The position numbers and the translations under genes are program-made. This document shows positions 22,208-31,217 of a stretch of 36,748 bases of DNA, piece after piece. The notes under the pieces were generated by a model. The model was not told where the DNA came from, searched no databases, and saw only the letters and a list, made by a program, of their open reading frames with translations. How positions within the stretch are numbered: the first letter of the stretch is position 1; each line of letters opens with the position of its first letter. Location of the stretch: contig JBFLZY010000022.1 of the NCBI GenBank assembly GCA_040755975.1, positions 1 to 36,748 on the forward strand, given 5' to 3'. The DNA is from JAIMBK01 sp040755975 (GTDB lineage Bacteria > Bacillota > Desulfotomaculia > Desulfotomaculales > Nap2-2B).

Positions 22208-25018
22208 ATGGCGGACGGTTACCTGGCGGTAATCCTGCATGCCCACCTGCCTTACCTGCGCCATCCGGAGGGCAAAGAACACCTGGAGGAGCGCTGGCTT
22301 TTTGAATCCATTACCGAATGTTACATTCCCCTGGTCAAGGTGCTCGAAAATCTATCCAGAGACGGCGTCGACTTCCGGTTGACCATCTCGCTTTCTCCCC
22401 CGTTAATGGCCATGCTCACCGATTCCGTTTTAATGCACCGCTACGCAAATTACCTGGATTTGTTGCTGGAACTGGGCGAAAAGGAAGTGCGCCGTACCGC
22501 CGGGCACCCGGAGTTCGGGCCCCTGGCGGCGTTTTACCGGGAAAATTTGCTGCGGATAAAAAAGGCCTTCGCGCAAGACTACGGCTGGAATATCTTAAAC
22601 GCTTTTAAATTTTTCCAGGCTTCCGGGAAAGTTGAGCTAATCACCACCGCGGCCACGCACGGCTACCTGCCGTTGATGTGCACGGAGGAAGCCAGGCGCG
22701 CGCAAATCGGGGTGGCCGTCGACGCGTTTACCGGCTGCTTCGGCTTTTCCCCGCGGGGCTTCTGGCTGCCGGAGTGCGGCTACATCCCCGGCGTGGAAGA
22801 TCTGCTCAAGGAAAGAAATCTCGCCTATTTCTTCGTGGACGCCCATTGTTTTCTGTACGCGCGGCCGAAAGCGCGCTCCGGCGTTTACGCACCAGTGGCC
22901 TGCCGGAACAAAGTGGCCGCCTTCGCCCGGGACCCCCAGAGTTCCCGCCAGGTGTGGGACAGGCATACGGGCTACCCCGGCGACTTTCATTACCGCGAGT
23001 TTTACCGGGATATCGGCTACGATCTCGATCTGGATTACTTAAGCCCTTACCTGCCCGGGGGCGGCATCCGGGTGGACACGGGGTTTAAATATTACCGGAT
23101 TACCGGGGAGGGCCCCCTGGCCCAAAAAGTGTCCTACGTGCCGGAAGCGGCCCGCGCCAGGGCCGCCGAGCACGCCGGCAATTTCATTTACCAGCGGCAG
23201 GAGCAGGTCGCCCGGCTTAAAAAGCAAATGCGCCGCCCGCCCCTGATCATCGCCCCCTACGACGCGGAGCTTTTCGGCCACTGGTGGTACGAGGGCCCCC
23301 AGTGGCTCGAGTTCCTCTGCCGGAAAATCCAGGAGCAGAACATCATCCGGATGGTCACCCCGGCGGAATACCTGCAACTTTACCCGGAACTGCAGACCGC
23401 TGAATTGTCCGCGGGCAGCTGGGGCGAAGGGGGCTACAACCTGGTCTGGCTGAACGAAGCCAACGACTGGCTCTACCGCCACCTGCACCGGGCGGAAAAT
23501 AAAATGGGCGAACTGGCCGACCTGGCGGAAGGCGCCTGCGGGCTGGAAAAAAGGGCTTTAAACCAGGCGGCGCGGGAGCTTTTGCTGGCCCAGAGCAGCG
23601 ACTGGGCTTTTATCATGCGGGCCGGTACCGCCGTTCAGTACGCCGAGCAGAGGTTTAAAAGCCACCTCCAAAACTTTAACACGCTGGCGGAGCAGCTGGA
23701 AAAAAAGCAGGTGGAGGAGGAATTCCTGGCCGGGCTGGAGCAGCTTAACGCCGTTTTCCCCGCCCTCGATTACCGGATCTACAGCCGCCACGCCCGGGCG
23801 GGGCTGAAAAACTTGCCCGGCGGCCGGCTGCGGGCAGCCGGAACGCGCTACCGGGTAATGCTGCTTTCCTGGGAGTATCCCCCGGTAACCGTCGGCGGGC
23901 TGGCCCGCCACGTTCACGACCTGGCCCACGCCCTGGCGGGGCACGGGGACGAAGTGCACGTGCTCACCTGCCCGGCACCCGCTTTAGGGACGGATTATTT
24001 GGACCGGGGCGTGCGCGTCCACCGGGTCGGCCGGGAGGAAATAACGGCGGAGGATTTCTTCACCTGGGTGGAACAGTTGAATCGCGCCCTGTTCAAGTTG
24101 GGCCGGCGGGTCGCCGCTCTGTACGGCCCCTTTGACCTCATCCACGGGCACGACTGGCTGATCGAGTACGCCGCCCGGGGGCTGCGGGGGCATTTGCGGA
24201 TTCCGCTGCTGGCCACCATCCACGCCACCGAGCACGGCCGCAACCAGGGCATTTATACCGAGCTGCAGCGCCGGATTCACTGGCGGGAAGGGCAGCTGGC
24301 CAACGAAGCCGACCTGGTGATTACCTGCAGCAACTACATGGCCGAAGAGGTAAAAAATCTTTTCGGCGTTCCGCCGGAGCGGCTGCGCGTCATTCCCAAC
24401 GGGGTCGACCCGGAAAACCTCGCTCAGAAAAGGGAAAACGAGCTGGACTGCCGGGTGAAAAGGCAGCGCACCGAAGAGCCCCTGATTTTATTTTTCGGCC
24501 GGCTGGTGCCGGAAAAAGGGGTGCAGGTCCTGTTGAGGGCGCTCCCCGCTGTAGCCGCGCGCGTTCCCGGGGCGCGTTTGCTGGTCGCCGGGCGGGGGCC
24601 TTACGAGGACTATTTGCGCGGCCTGGCCGGCCGGCTGGGTGTAGGCGAAAGGGTGCGCTTCGTCGGCTACGTCGACGACCAGGGCCGCAACCGGCTCCTG
24701 GAACGGGGCCGGGCGGCCGCCTTCCCCAGCCTTTACGAACCTTTCGGGATCGTCGCCCTGGAAGCCATGGCGGCCGGCGTGCCGGTGGTGGTATCCGACA
24801 CGGGGGGCTTGAGCGATATCGTGGAACACGGCGTGGACGGCTACAAAGTGCCGCCGGGCAGGGAGGACATGCTGGCTTTTTATTTAAGCGAATTGCTGGT
24901 CAACCACCTGCTGGCGGACGAACTTTGCCGCCGGGCCTGGCGCAAGATCCTCACTCTGTACGACTGGCGCTACATCGCCGCCGCCACCCGGGAAGTTTAC
25001 GGGGAGCTGGTAAGCTGA
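22208..25018 (+). CDS. GH57 1,4-alpha-glucan branching enzyme fused to a GT4 glycogen-synthase-like domain
   Basis: The 936-residue protein joins two enzymes. Residues ~1-540 are a GH57 branching enzyme with its helical C-terminal (DUF1957-type) domain: the start AVILHAHLPY, the nucleophile Glu189 in WLPECGY, and the acid Asp352 in YDAELFGHWW are all intact. Residues ~550-936 are a GT-B glycosyltransferase of family 4: RVMLLSWEYPPVTVGGLARH at the N-terminus, HGHDW, PNGVDP, FFGRLVPEKG and the E-x7-E motif EPFGIVALE (Glu844 and Glu852). One chain could therefore both extend an alpha-1,4-glucan and branch it. AAGGAG precedes ATG 22208. Glucose donor (ADP- or UDP-glucose) cannot be judged from sequence. 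It acts in the cytoplasm. Confidence 0.92.
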   Translation: MADGYLAVILHAHLPYLRHPEGKEHLEERWLFESITECYIPLVKVLENLSRDGVDFRLTISLSPPLMAMLTDSVLMHRYANYLDLLLELGEKEVRRTAGHPEFGPLAAFYRENLLRIKKAFAQDYGWNILNAFKFFQASGKVELITTAATHGYLPLMCTEEARRAQIGVAVDAFTGCFGFSPRGFWLPECGYIPGVEDLLKERNLAYFFVDAHCFLYARPKARSGVYAPVACRNKVAAFARDPQSSRQVWDRHTGYPGDFHYREFYRDIGYDLDLDYLSPYLPGGGIRVDTGFKYYRITGEGPLAQKVSYVPEAARARAAEHAGNFIYQRQEQVARLKKQMRRPPLIIAPYDAELFGHWWYEGPQWLEFLCRKIQEQNIIRMVTPAEYLQLYPELQTAELSAGSWGEGGYNLVWLNEANDWLYRHLHRAENKMGELADLAEGACGLEKRALNQAARELLLAQSSDWAFIMRAGTAVQYAEQRFKSHLQNFNTLAEQLEKKQVEEEFLAGLEQLNAVFPALDYRIYSRHARAGLKNLPGGRLRAAGTRYRVMLLSWEYPPVTVGGLARHVHDLAHALAGHGDEVHVLTCPAPALGTDYLDRGVRVHRVGREEITAEDFFTWVEQLNRALFKLGRRVAALYGPFDLIHGHDWLIEYAARGLRGHLRIPLLATIHATEHGRNQGIYTELQRRIHWREGQLANEADLVITCSNYMAEEVKNLFGVPPERLRVIPNGVDPENLAQKRENELDCRVKRQRTEEPLILFFGRLVPEKGVQVLLRALPAVAARVPGARLLVAGRGPYEDYLRGLAGRLGVGERVRFVGYVDDQGRNRLLERGRAAAFPSLYEPFGIVALEAMAAGVPVVVSDTGGLSDIVEHGVDGYKVPPGREDMLAFYLSELLVNHLLADELCRRAWRKILTLYDWRYIAAATREVYGELVS

Positions 25019-25028
25019 AGAAACAAAA

Positions 25029-25053
25029 AAGTTAAGTGCCAGGCACTTAACTT
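25029..25053. repeat. 25-nt perfect palindrome, copy 2
   Basis: Identical to 658-682 (arms AAGTTAAGTGCC and GGCACTTAACTT around one A). It begins 10 bp after the stop of the GH57-GT4 gene. Confidence 0.9.
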
Positions 25054-25072
25054 ATTGCCCGAGGCTCTTAAG

Positions 25073-25092
25073 CGACGGCAAACGGACGGCAA
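25073..25092. repeat. Diverged copy of the CGACGGCAAACGAACGGC motif
   Basis: CGACGGCAAACGGACGGCAA followed by a GGGATTTCAAGG end, resembling the repeats at 10347, 14440 and 17511. Confidence 0.65.
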
Positions 25093-25170
25093 GCAGGGAT
25101 TTCAAGGGAGTTCCCATGACGAACCTTCGTGATCATGAAAATAAGGTCTGGAATTTGTCCGGGCGAGCGA

Positions 25171-25263
25171 CCCGGCACTCACCGGTAATCTGGTTACTTC
25201 GACATCAGACAGGGCGATCTGGAACAATAGGCATTCAAGAACAAACTACCAGTGAGTGCCGGG
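25171..25263. repeat. Hairpin unit 1 (CCGGCACTCA ends)
   Basis: CCCGGCACTCACCGGTA at the left pairs with TACCAGTGAGTGCCGGG at the right, one mismatch in 17. The interior is about 70% identical to unit 2. Confidence 0.9.
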
Positions 25264-25284
25264 CGCAGGGTCGGGAACCTGACA

Positions 25285-25379
25285 TCCGGCACTCACCGAT
25301 AATCGGGTTACTTCGATATCAGGCAATACCACCTGGAACAGTAGGGCATCCAAGAAACGAGCTACCGGTGAGTGCCGGA
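25285..25379. repeat. Hairpin unit 2 (CCGGCACTCA ends)
   Basis: TCCGGCACTCACCGATA pairs with TACCGGTGAGTGCCGGA, one mismatch in 17. It lies 21 bp after unit 1. The end bases change together (CCC/GGG in unit 1, TCC/GGA here). Confidence 0.9.
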
Positions 25380-25495
25380 CAGCCGCGGCAAGCGAACCGG
25401 CAGCGCGAAACGCGCCGATACCATTATGCAAAGGTGTAAACAGCAAGTGCCGGGAGTGAGCCGGACAATTCCAGACCGAGATGAGGAGTAAACAT

Positions 25496-27490
25496 ATGCC
25501 ACGTCCGATTGTCTTAGGGAACGGCGCCATCCTCGTCGCCTTCGACGAGAACCTGGTCATGCGCGACTTTTATTACCCCTATGTCGGCCAGTGGAACCAC
25601 ATCATGGCCCACAAAAACAACCTGGGCTTCTGGACCGAAGGGAAATTCGCCTGGCTCGACGACCCCGGGTGGGAGCGCGCCTTAAGCTACCTGGAGGATT
25701 CCCTGGTGGCCCGCTCCCGGGCGGTTCACCGGGGGCTGGCGCTCGCCGTCGAAAGCACCGACGCCGTTCATTACCGGGACAATATTTACCTCAAGCGTTT
25801 GCAGGTCAAAAACCTGTCCGCCCGGGAAAGGGAAGTGCGGGTCTTTTTTACCCAGGACTTTTCCATCGATGAAACCGAGGTGGGGGACACGGCGCTCTAC
25901 GATCCGCAGCTGCACACCATCTACCACTACAAAAAGAACCGCTATTTTATGATCAGCGGTTTTTGCGGCACCGAACGCTTTTATCAGTACGCCGCCGGAA
26001 CCAAGCGCTTCGGCGGAGCGGAAGGAACCTGGCGGGACGCCGAAGACGGCGTCTTAAGCGGCAACCCCATCGCCCAGGGATCGGTGGACACCGCCATCTC
26101 TTTCCGGGTTGCTTTAAGCCCCGGAGGAGAACAGACAATCTATTACTGGATCGTTGCCGGGCGGAATTTCCAGGAGGTGCGGGCGCTGAGCAACTACGTC
26201 TGGACTAAAGGCGCCCAGCGCATCCTCGACAAGATCCGGGTATACTGGCGCAACTGGCTGGAGCAGGGGCGCCGCCACTTCGCCGACCTGCCGGAAAAGG
26301 TGGCGGACATATATAAGCTCAGCCTGCTGGTGATCCGGGCCCACCTCGACAGGCACGGCGCCGTGATTGCCGCCGCGGACAGCGACATCATGCAGACCAA
26401 CCGGGATCACTACTGCTACCTGTGGCCCAGGGACGGCGCCCTGATTATCTGCGCTTTAATCAAGGCGGGTTACCTTGAGCCGGCGAAAAAGTTTTTTGCC
26501 TTTTGCGCCAACGCCCTCACGGAAGGCGGATACTTATTGCATAAATACAATCCCGACGGCACGCTGGGTTCGAGCTGGCACCCCTGGCTCAGCGCCCGGC
26601 AACTGCCGATTCAGGAGGACGAAACCGCCCTCGTCCTGTACGCCTTCTGGCAATATTACGAGCATTGCAAAGATCTGGAAATGGCCGGTGAATATTTCCG
26701 CACCCTGATCAGGCCGGCGGCCGATTTTCTGGCCGGCTACTTTGACCCCGGCCTGGAACTGCCCCTGGAAAGCTACGACCTCTGGGAGGAAAGGCGCGGT
26801 ATTTTTACCTTTACGGCGGCCGCGGTTTGGGCCGGCTTGGAGGCCGCCGCCCGGATGGCCGATTTATTTGCGGAAAAAGAAAACGCCCAACTCTACCGGG
26901 AAAGGGCCGCGCAAATCAAAAGAGGAGTCGCCAACCACCTTTTCGATCCCGTTTTGGGCAGGTTTATTCGCGGGCTGGTGCGGGACGGGGAGGGCAATTT
27001 CCGGAAAGAAATCACGCTGGAAAGCAGTATCATGGGTTTGTATCTTTTCAACGTGTGGCCGGTTGACGATCCCCGTTTGGTCAGGACAATGAAAGCCATC
27101 GAAGAAGGGCTCTGGGTGAAAACCCACGTTGGCGGGGTGGCCCGCTACCCCGACGACTACTATTTTCAACGTTCGCAAAATATCCAAAAAATACCAGGAA
27201 ACCCCTGGTTTATCTGTACTTTGTGGCTGGCCCAATGGTATATCGCCCGGGCGCGTGACCCGGCCGGGCTCGTTCCAGCGAAGGCGCTGTTGCACTGGGC
27301 GGCGGTTTACACAATGGAAACAGGCGTAATGGCCGAGCAGCTCCACCCCGAAACCGGGGAGCCCCTGTCCGTTGCCCCCCTGAGCTGGTCGCACGCCACT
27401 TTTGTTGTGACGGTGCTGGCTTACCTGGAAAAGTACTACGAATTAAGCTGTGAGCCCTGTCCGCCCCCGCCCCCGCATAATGCCGGCTAA
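25496..27490 (+). CDS. Glycoside hydrolase family 15 enzyme (glucoamylase-like)
   Basis: The 664-residue protein has a beta-sandwich N-terminal domain (~1-260) and an alpha/alpha-barrel. WPRDGA marks the substrate site. The general acid is probably Glu431 in YDLWEER and the general base Glu614 in GVMAEQLHP. GH15 enzymes release glucose from alpha-glucan ends. There is no signal peptide, so it is probably cytoplasmic and works on stored glycogen, fitting the GH57-GT4 gene upstream. ATG 25496 is chosen over the in-frame ATG at 25481 because the GAGGAG ribosome site lies at 25483-25488. The C-terminus ends in a Cys/Pro-rich tail (CEPCPPPPPHNAG). The strongly structured leader suggests post-transcriptional control. 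Confidence 0.9.
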   Translation: MPRPIVLGNGAILVAFDENLVMRDFYYPYVGQWNHIMAHKNNLGFWTEGKFAWLDDPGWERALSYLEDSLVARSRAVHRGLALAVESTDAVHYRDNIYLKRLQVKNLSAREREVRVFFTQDFSIDETEVGDTALYDPQLHTIYHYKKNRYFMISGFCGTERFYQYAAGTKRFGGAEGTWRDAEDGVLSGNPIAQGSVDTAISFRVALSPGGEQTIYYWIVAGRNFQEVRALSNYVWTKGAQRILDKIRVYWRNWLEQGRRHFADLPEKVADIYKLSLLVIRAHLDRHGAVIAAADSDIMQTNRDHYCYLWPRDGALIICALIKAGYLEPAKKFFAFCANALTEGGYLLHKYNPDGTLGSSWHPWLSARQLPIQEDETALVLYAFWQYYEHCKDLEMAGEYFRTLIRPAADFLAGYFDPGLELPLESYDLWEERRGIFTFTAAAVWAGLEAAARMADLFAEKENAQLYRERAAQIKRGVANHLFDPVLGRFIRGLVRDGEGNFRKEITLESSIMGLYLFNVWPVDDPRLVRTMKAIEEGLWVKTHVGGVARYPDDYYFQRSQNIQKIPGNPWFICTLWLAQWYIARARDPAGLVPAKALLHWAAVYTMETGVMAEQLHPETGEPLSVAPLSWSHATFVVTVLAYLEKYYELSCEPCPPPPPHNAG

Positions 27491-27552
27491 ATTTTATAAA
27501 CCATACTCCAATCAATATCTTCTGACGTCTGACGACCGACGAGACATCTGTT

Positions 27553-27939
27553 TTATACCAGCCCCCCGTGTCTTTTTAAAATATCGACGGCCTGGTCGAT
27601 TTTTCCGTCTTCGGCAACCACGGTAACCAGGAAGGCCCGTCCCCCGGCCACTCCGTAGTTGGTATCCCCGTAGCCGCTGACCGAGGGGTCGGCGGCCGGC
27701 AGGACGCGCTCGTCGCCCACGTCCGTTCCCGAGGAATAAAGGGTGAGGCCCGTCAGGTTGGTCGCCCGCCCGCCCACAGCGTAATTAATTTCGGCGTCGT
27801 TTTCCACCCCGAAGCGGGAGATCCGGTCTACGGAAACAGTTTCGAAACCGGCGTTTCTCAGTTCCGAAGCCGCTTCCTGAGCGCTGGCGGTGGTGGGAAA
27901 GTAGGCCAGAACGGAACGTTCGCCGGGTGATAGCTGCAT
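27553..27939 (-). CDS. Conserved protein of unknown function near a SASP gene
   Basis: The 128-residue soluble protein begins with a ferredoxin-like beta-alpha-beta unit: SVLAYFPTTASAQEAASELRNAGFETVSVDRI. A Gly/Tyr/Asn-rich middle (SGYGDTNYGVAGG) follows, then a second strand-helix (AFLVTVVAEDGKIDQAVDILKRHGG). The pattern recalls general-stress or spore-associated proteins of YflT type, but I do not recognise an exact family. The ATG at 27939 has an excellent GGAGG site. It is downstream of the SASP gene on the same strand, so a sporulation role is plausible. It is convergent with the GH15 gene (62 bp apart) with no evident terminator between them. Confidence 0.75.
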   Translation of the reverse strand: MQLSPGERSVLAYFPTTASAQEAASELRNAGFETVSVDRISRFGVENDAEINYAVGGRATNLTGLTLYSSGTDVGDERVLPAADPSVSGYGDTNYGVAGGRAFLVTVVAEDGKIDQAVDILKRHGGLV

Positions 27940-28022
27940 TATTTACCTCCTTTCCGAATTTATTCACAAAGGCGCATTGACGTAAAGAAAGGATCAAGCC
28001 TTGTAATAAAAGATAGATCCGG

Positions 28023-28070
28023 AGGGCACAGGGAAGGAAAAAAGCTAATCCCGGCTCCCTGTGCCCTTTT
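28023..28070. repeat. GCAC-type hairpin between the SASP gene and the next gene
   Basis: AGGGCACAGGGA (28023-28034) and TCCCTGTGCCCT (28056-28067) pair perfectly over 12 bp with a 21-nt loop. TTTT follows on the plus strand only, so it is not a clear terminator for the minus-strand SASP gene. Confidence 0.75.
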
Positions 28071-28081
28071 GCGGCTGCCAA

Positions 28082-28411
28082 TCAAACGCTGTTTTGTGCC
28101 AGGTTCTCTTCCGCCAACCGAATCATCGCGCGCACCATGTTCCCGCCGATTTTGCCGCCGATGCGGCCGCCGACGGCGCCGCAGGCGCGGGAGCTGACTT
28201 CGCCCCAGTAGCCGTTTTTAATGTACGGGGCCAGCCCCAGCTCGCTGGCAATTTCGTACTTCATTTTGTCTGTAATCCGGTTCCAGTTCTCCGGAGTCGC
28301 CCTCGGCTGGCCGATGTGCAGAGGGTAGCCCAGCTCGCTGGCAATTTCGTACTTCAGAACATCTAACCTGGAGGCGGCGGCAGGGATGACTAATTCATTT
28401 TTGTTCGGCAA
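28082..28411 (-). CDS. Alpha/beta-type small acid-soluble spore protein with duplicated N-terminal motif
   Basis: The 109-residue protein ends in the classic SASP block: KYEIASELGL, GYWGEVSSRACGAVGG, and a helix NMVRAMIRLAEENLA. These proteins coat spore DNA and are cut by the GPR protease at the EIASE site. Usual family length is about 60-75 residues. Here KYEIASELG occurs twice (about residues 20-28 and 51-59), and the coding DNA for it is identical over 28 bp (28236-28263 and 28329-28356). A GGKIGG insertion lies before the last helix. The start is TTG at 28411 with AGGAGG upstream; there is no ATG in range. A TGAATT on the minus strand at 28464-28459 could belong to a sigma-G-type promoter (weak). 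Confidence 0.88.
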   Translation of the reverse strand: MPNKNELVIPAAASRLDVLKYEIASELGYPLHIGQPRATPENWNRITDKMKYEIASELGLAPYIKNGYWGEVSSRACGAVGGRIGGKIGGNMVRAMIRLAEENLAQNSV

Positions 28412-28640
28412 AAGGCAACACCTCCTCTGAGTTTATTATTTCCCGAACGGCTTTATTAAATTCAAGGAAGAGATATCCTGGATTAACATAATGTGCTAAA
28501 ATTTTTAAAAAATAATAAAAGAAATGCAAAAGCTCCGGGAGCGGCCGGAATAAGAATTTTTGCACGGCCCTGAGCGCGGCGCTTTACAATTCTGCTGGTA
28601 GACGTTATCATAAAGATAAAGGTTAAAATATTCTTTTTAC

Positions 28641-28751
28641 GAAGAGCCGAAGCGACTTGCTGAAAAAGCCAAACAGCCGGAGCTCAAGGCCATCCGGGAC
28701 GAGATCCGGCAGCGGGGCGGGAAAGCAGCCTCACCGAAAGAGATGTTCTGA
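28641..28751 (+). pseudogene. Coding remnant lacking a start
   Basis: The frame reads EEPKRLAEKAKQPELKAIRD and on to SPKEMF and a TGA at 28749-28751. The composition and codon use look like a real protein end, but the frame meets a TAA at 28617 and has no ATG, GTG or TTG, so the 5' part is lost or changed. It lies 50 bp upstream of a 76-codon gene. The rest of the gap 28412-28801 is AT-rich and holds nothing recognisable beyond the SASP upstream region. Confidence 0.5.
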
Positions 28752-28801
28752 CAGAAGCGCAACACAGCGGGATTGTTTTTTATCGGAGAAGGGGATTCGC
28801 G

Positions 28802-29032
28802 ATGCGTGAATGGAAGGCGGAGGAGATCGAACGGCAAATTGCGGGCAAAATGGCGGAAGTAAACCGCAGCATCCTGCGCTCCCGGAAAGGGCGGGCAGTG
28901 CGGACCAGGCCGCGGGATCCCGGGGAGCAGGCAATCTTGGACCGGATTTGCATTCAGAAATGGCAAAAGGCCCTCAGGGAAGGAAAGGTAAAAATTTTAA
29001 GCAAAAACGAGTGGTATTATGATTTCGATTGA
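28802..29032 (+). CDS. Small basic protein paired with a nucleotidyltransferase, function unknown
   Basis: The 76-residue protein is rich in Arg and Lys and mainly helical: REWKAEEIERQIAGKM, ILRSRKGRAVRTRPRD, then EQAILDRICIQKWQKAL and a C-terminal KNEWYYDFD. GGAGAAGGGG precedes ATG 28802. Its last 14 bases overlap the next gene, a sign of translational coupling. I do not recognise a family. Its position and size fit the small partner of a two-gene module such as a toxin-antitoxin pair; this is inference. Confidence 0.65.
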   Translation: MREWKAEEIERQIAGKMAEVNRSILRSRKGRAVRTRPRDPGEQAILDRICIQKWQKALREGKVKILSKNEWYYDFD

Positions 29033-29582
29033 GCAGGCAAGAAAGGCGATCGCCAGGCTTGCCTCGAAAAACCAGTACGAAATAATGACCGAAACAACGG
29101 CCATCCTTACTGAACTAATGGAGCCGTACGGAATAAAACCGGTGATCGTGGGCGGCTTGGCCGTGGAAATTTATACGCGCAGCCAGTACACGACTCAAGA
29201 TATTGACTTGATCGTCAGCCGCCGGGATGTGGCCGCAAATATTTTCTCCCGGCTTGGTTTCATTAAGGAGGGCAGGCACTGGTACGCCCCGGAAATAGGC
29301 GTGGGCATAGAAATTCCCGGCGACGTGCTGGAAGGCGCCGATCCGGAAAAAATCATCAAAGTTCGCCTGCCCAGCGGAAGATACGTTTACGTAATAGGCA
29401 TCGAGGATATTATTTTAGACCGGCTCCGCGCCTGCGTGCATTGGAAATCAACGTCCGACTGCGAATGGGGGCTGCGCATGTTTAAAGTCCACCGCGACAG
29501 GCTGGATCTTGATTACCTGCTTTCCGCGGCAAAGCAGGACCACTCTTCCACCCTGCAAAAGCTCCGGGAATGGCTGGAATAA
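29019..29582 (+). CDS. Nucleotidyltransferase-fold protein (DUF6036/AbiEii-like)
   Basis: The 187-residue protein shows the pol-beta-type nucleotidyltransferase signature: VIVGGLAVEIY with Gly45-Gly46, then TTQDIDLIV with Asp61 and Asp63 as metal ligands. A third carboxylate may be among Glu105, Asp109 or Glu112. The helical C-terminal part (EDIILDRLRACVHW ... RLDLDYLLSAAK) resembles families that modify tRNA or proteins, as AbiEii/MenA toxins or MNT antitoxins do. Which of these applies is unknown. The ATG at 29019 lies within the end of the previous gene. No partner is seen downstream; guaB follows after 99 bp with its own start signals. Confidence 0.75.
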   Translation: MISIEQARKAIARLASKNQYEIMTETTAILTELMEPYGIKPVIVGGLAVEIYTRSQYTTQDIDLIVSRRDVAANIFSRLGFIKEGRHWYAPEIGVGIEIPGDVLEGADPEKIIKVRLPSGRYVYVIGIEDIILDRLRACVHWKSTSDCEWGLRMFKVHRDRLDLDYLLSAAKQDHSSTLQKLREWLE

Positions 29583-29681
29583 GACTTTTTTCAGCGCCGG
29601 AACAACCAGGTGATATGGTTTCCCCTTGACCTTTGTGTTATAATAAACAGATAAAATTAAGCAAAGGGGAGTGGCCTTGTT

Positions 29682-31139
<1,458 letters not shown>

Positions 31140-31217
31140 GCTTTGCCGGGTCCGTTCACGCTGCCGCCGCTGCCGCCGGAGGTTGCTTGCCGCCGCCGGA
31201 GTTTTCCCGGCTCTTTT

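Larger units (their letters stand above)
25145..25477. repeat. Nested palindromic leader of the GH15 gene
   Basis: The outer arms GGTCTGGAATTTGTCCGG (25145-25162) and CCGGACAATTCCAGACC (25461-25477) pair over 17 bp with one bulged T. Inside lie two tandem hairpin units (25171-25263 and 25285-25379). The right outer arm ends 18 bp before the GH15 start codon. As RNA this would fold into a multi-branch structure; as DNA it could be a nested mobile palindrome. The gap 25019-25495 holds no convincing gene. Confidence 0.85.

Noticed and set aside
25171..25379. Could the tandem units be a CRISPR array?
   Set aside because: There are only two units, each internally palindromic, with 21-bp spacing between whole units and no short direct repeat/unique spacer pattern or cas genes.
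25116..25439. 107-codon ORF with a GGGAG site, running through the hairpin units before GH15
   Set aside because: Its sequence is simply the translation of the two palindromic units (repeated RHSPVIWLLRHQ-like phrases). Palindromic ends and indels between the units argue for non-coding function.
28023..28070. Terminator for the SASP gene
   Set aside because: The hairpin is strong, but on the minus strand no T-run follows it, so it is listed as a repeat.
29626..29644. TTGACC next to TATAAT as a guaB promoter
   Set aside because: The spacing is only about 7 nt, far too short; only the TATAAT is kept as a possible -10 box.
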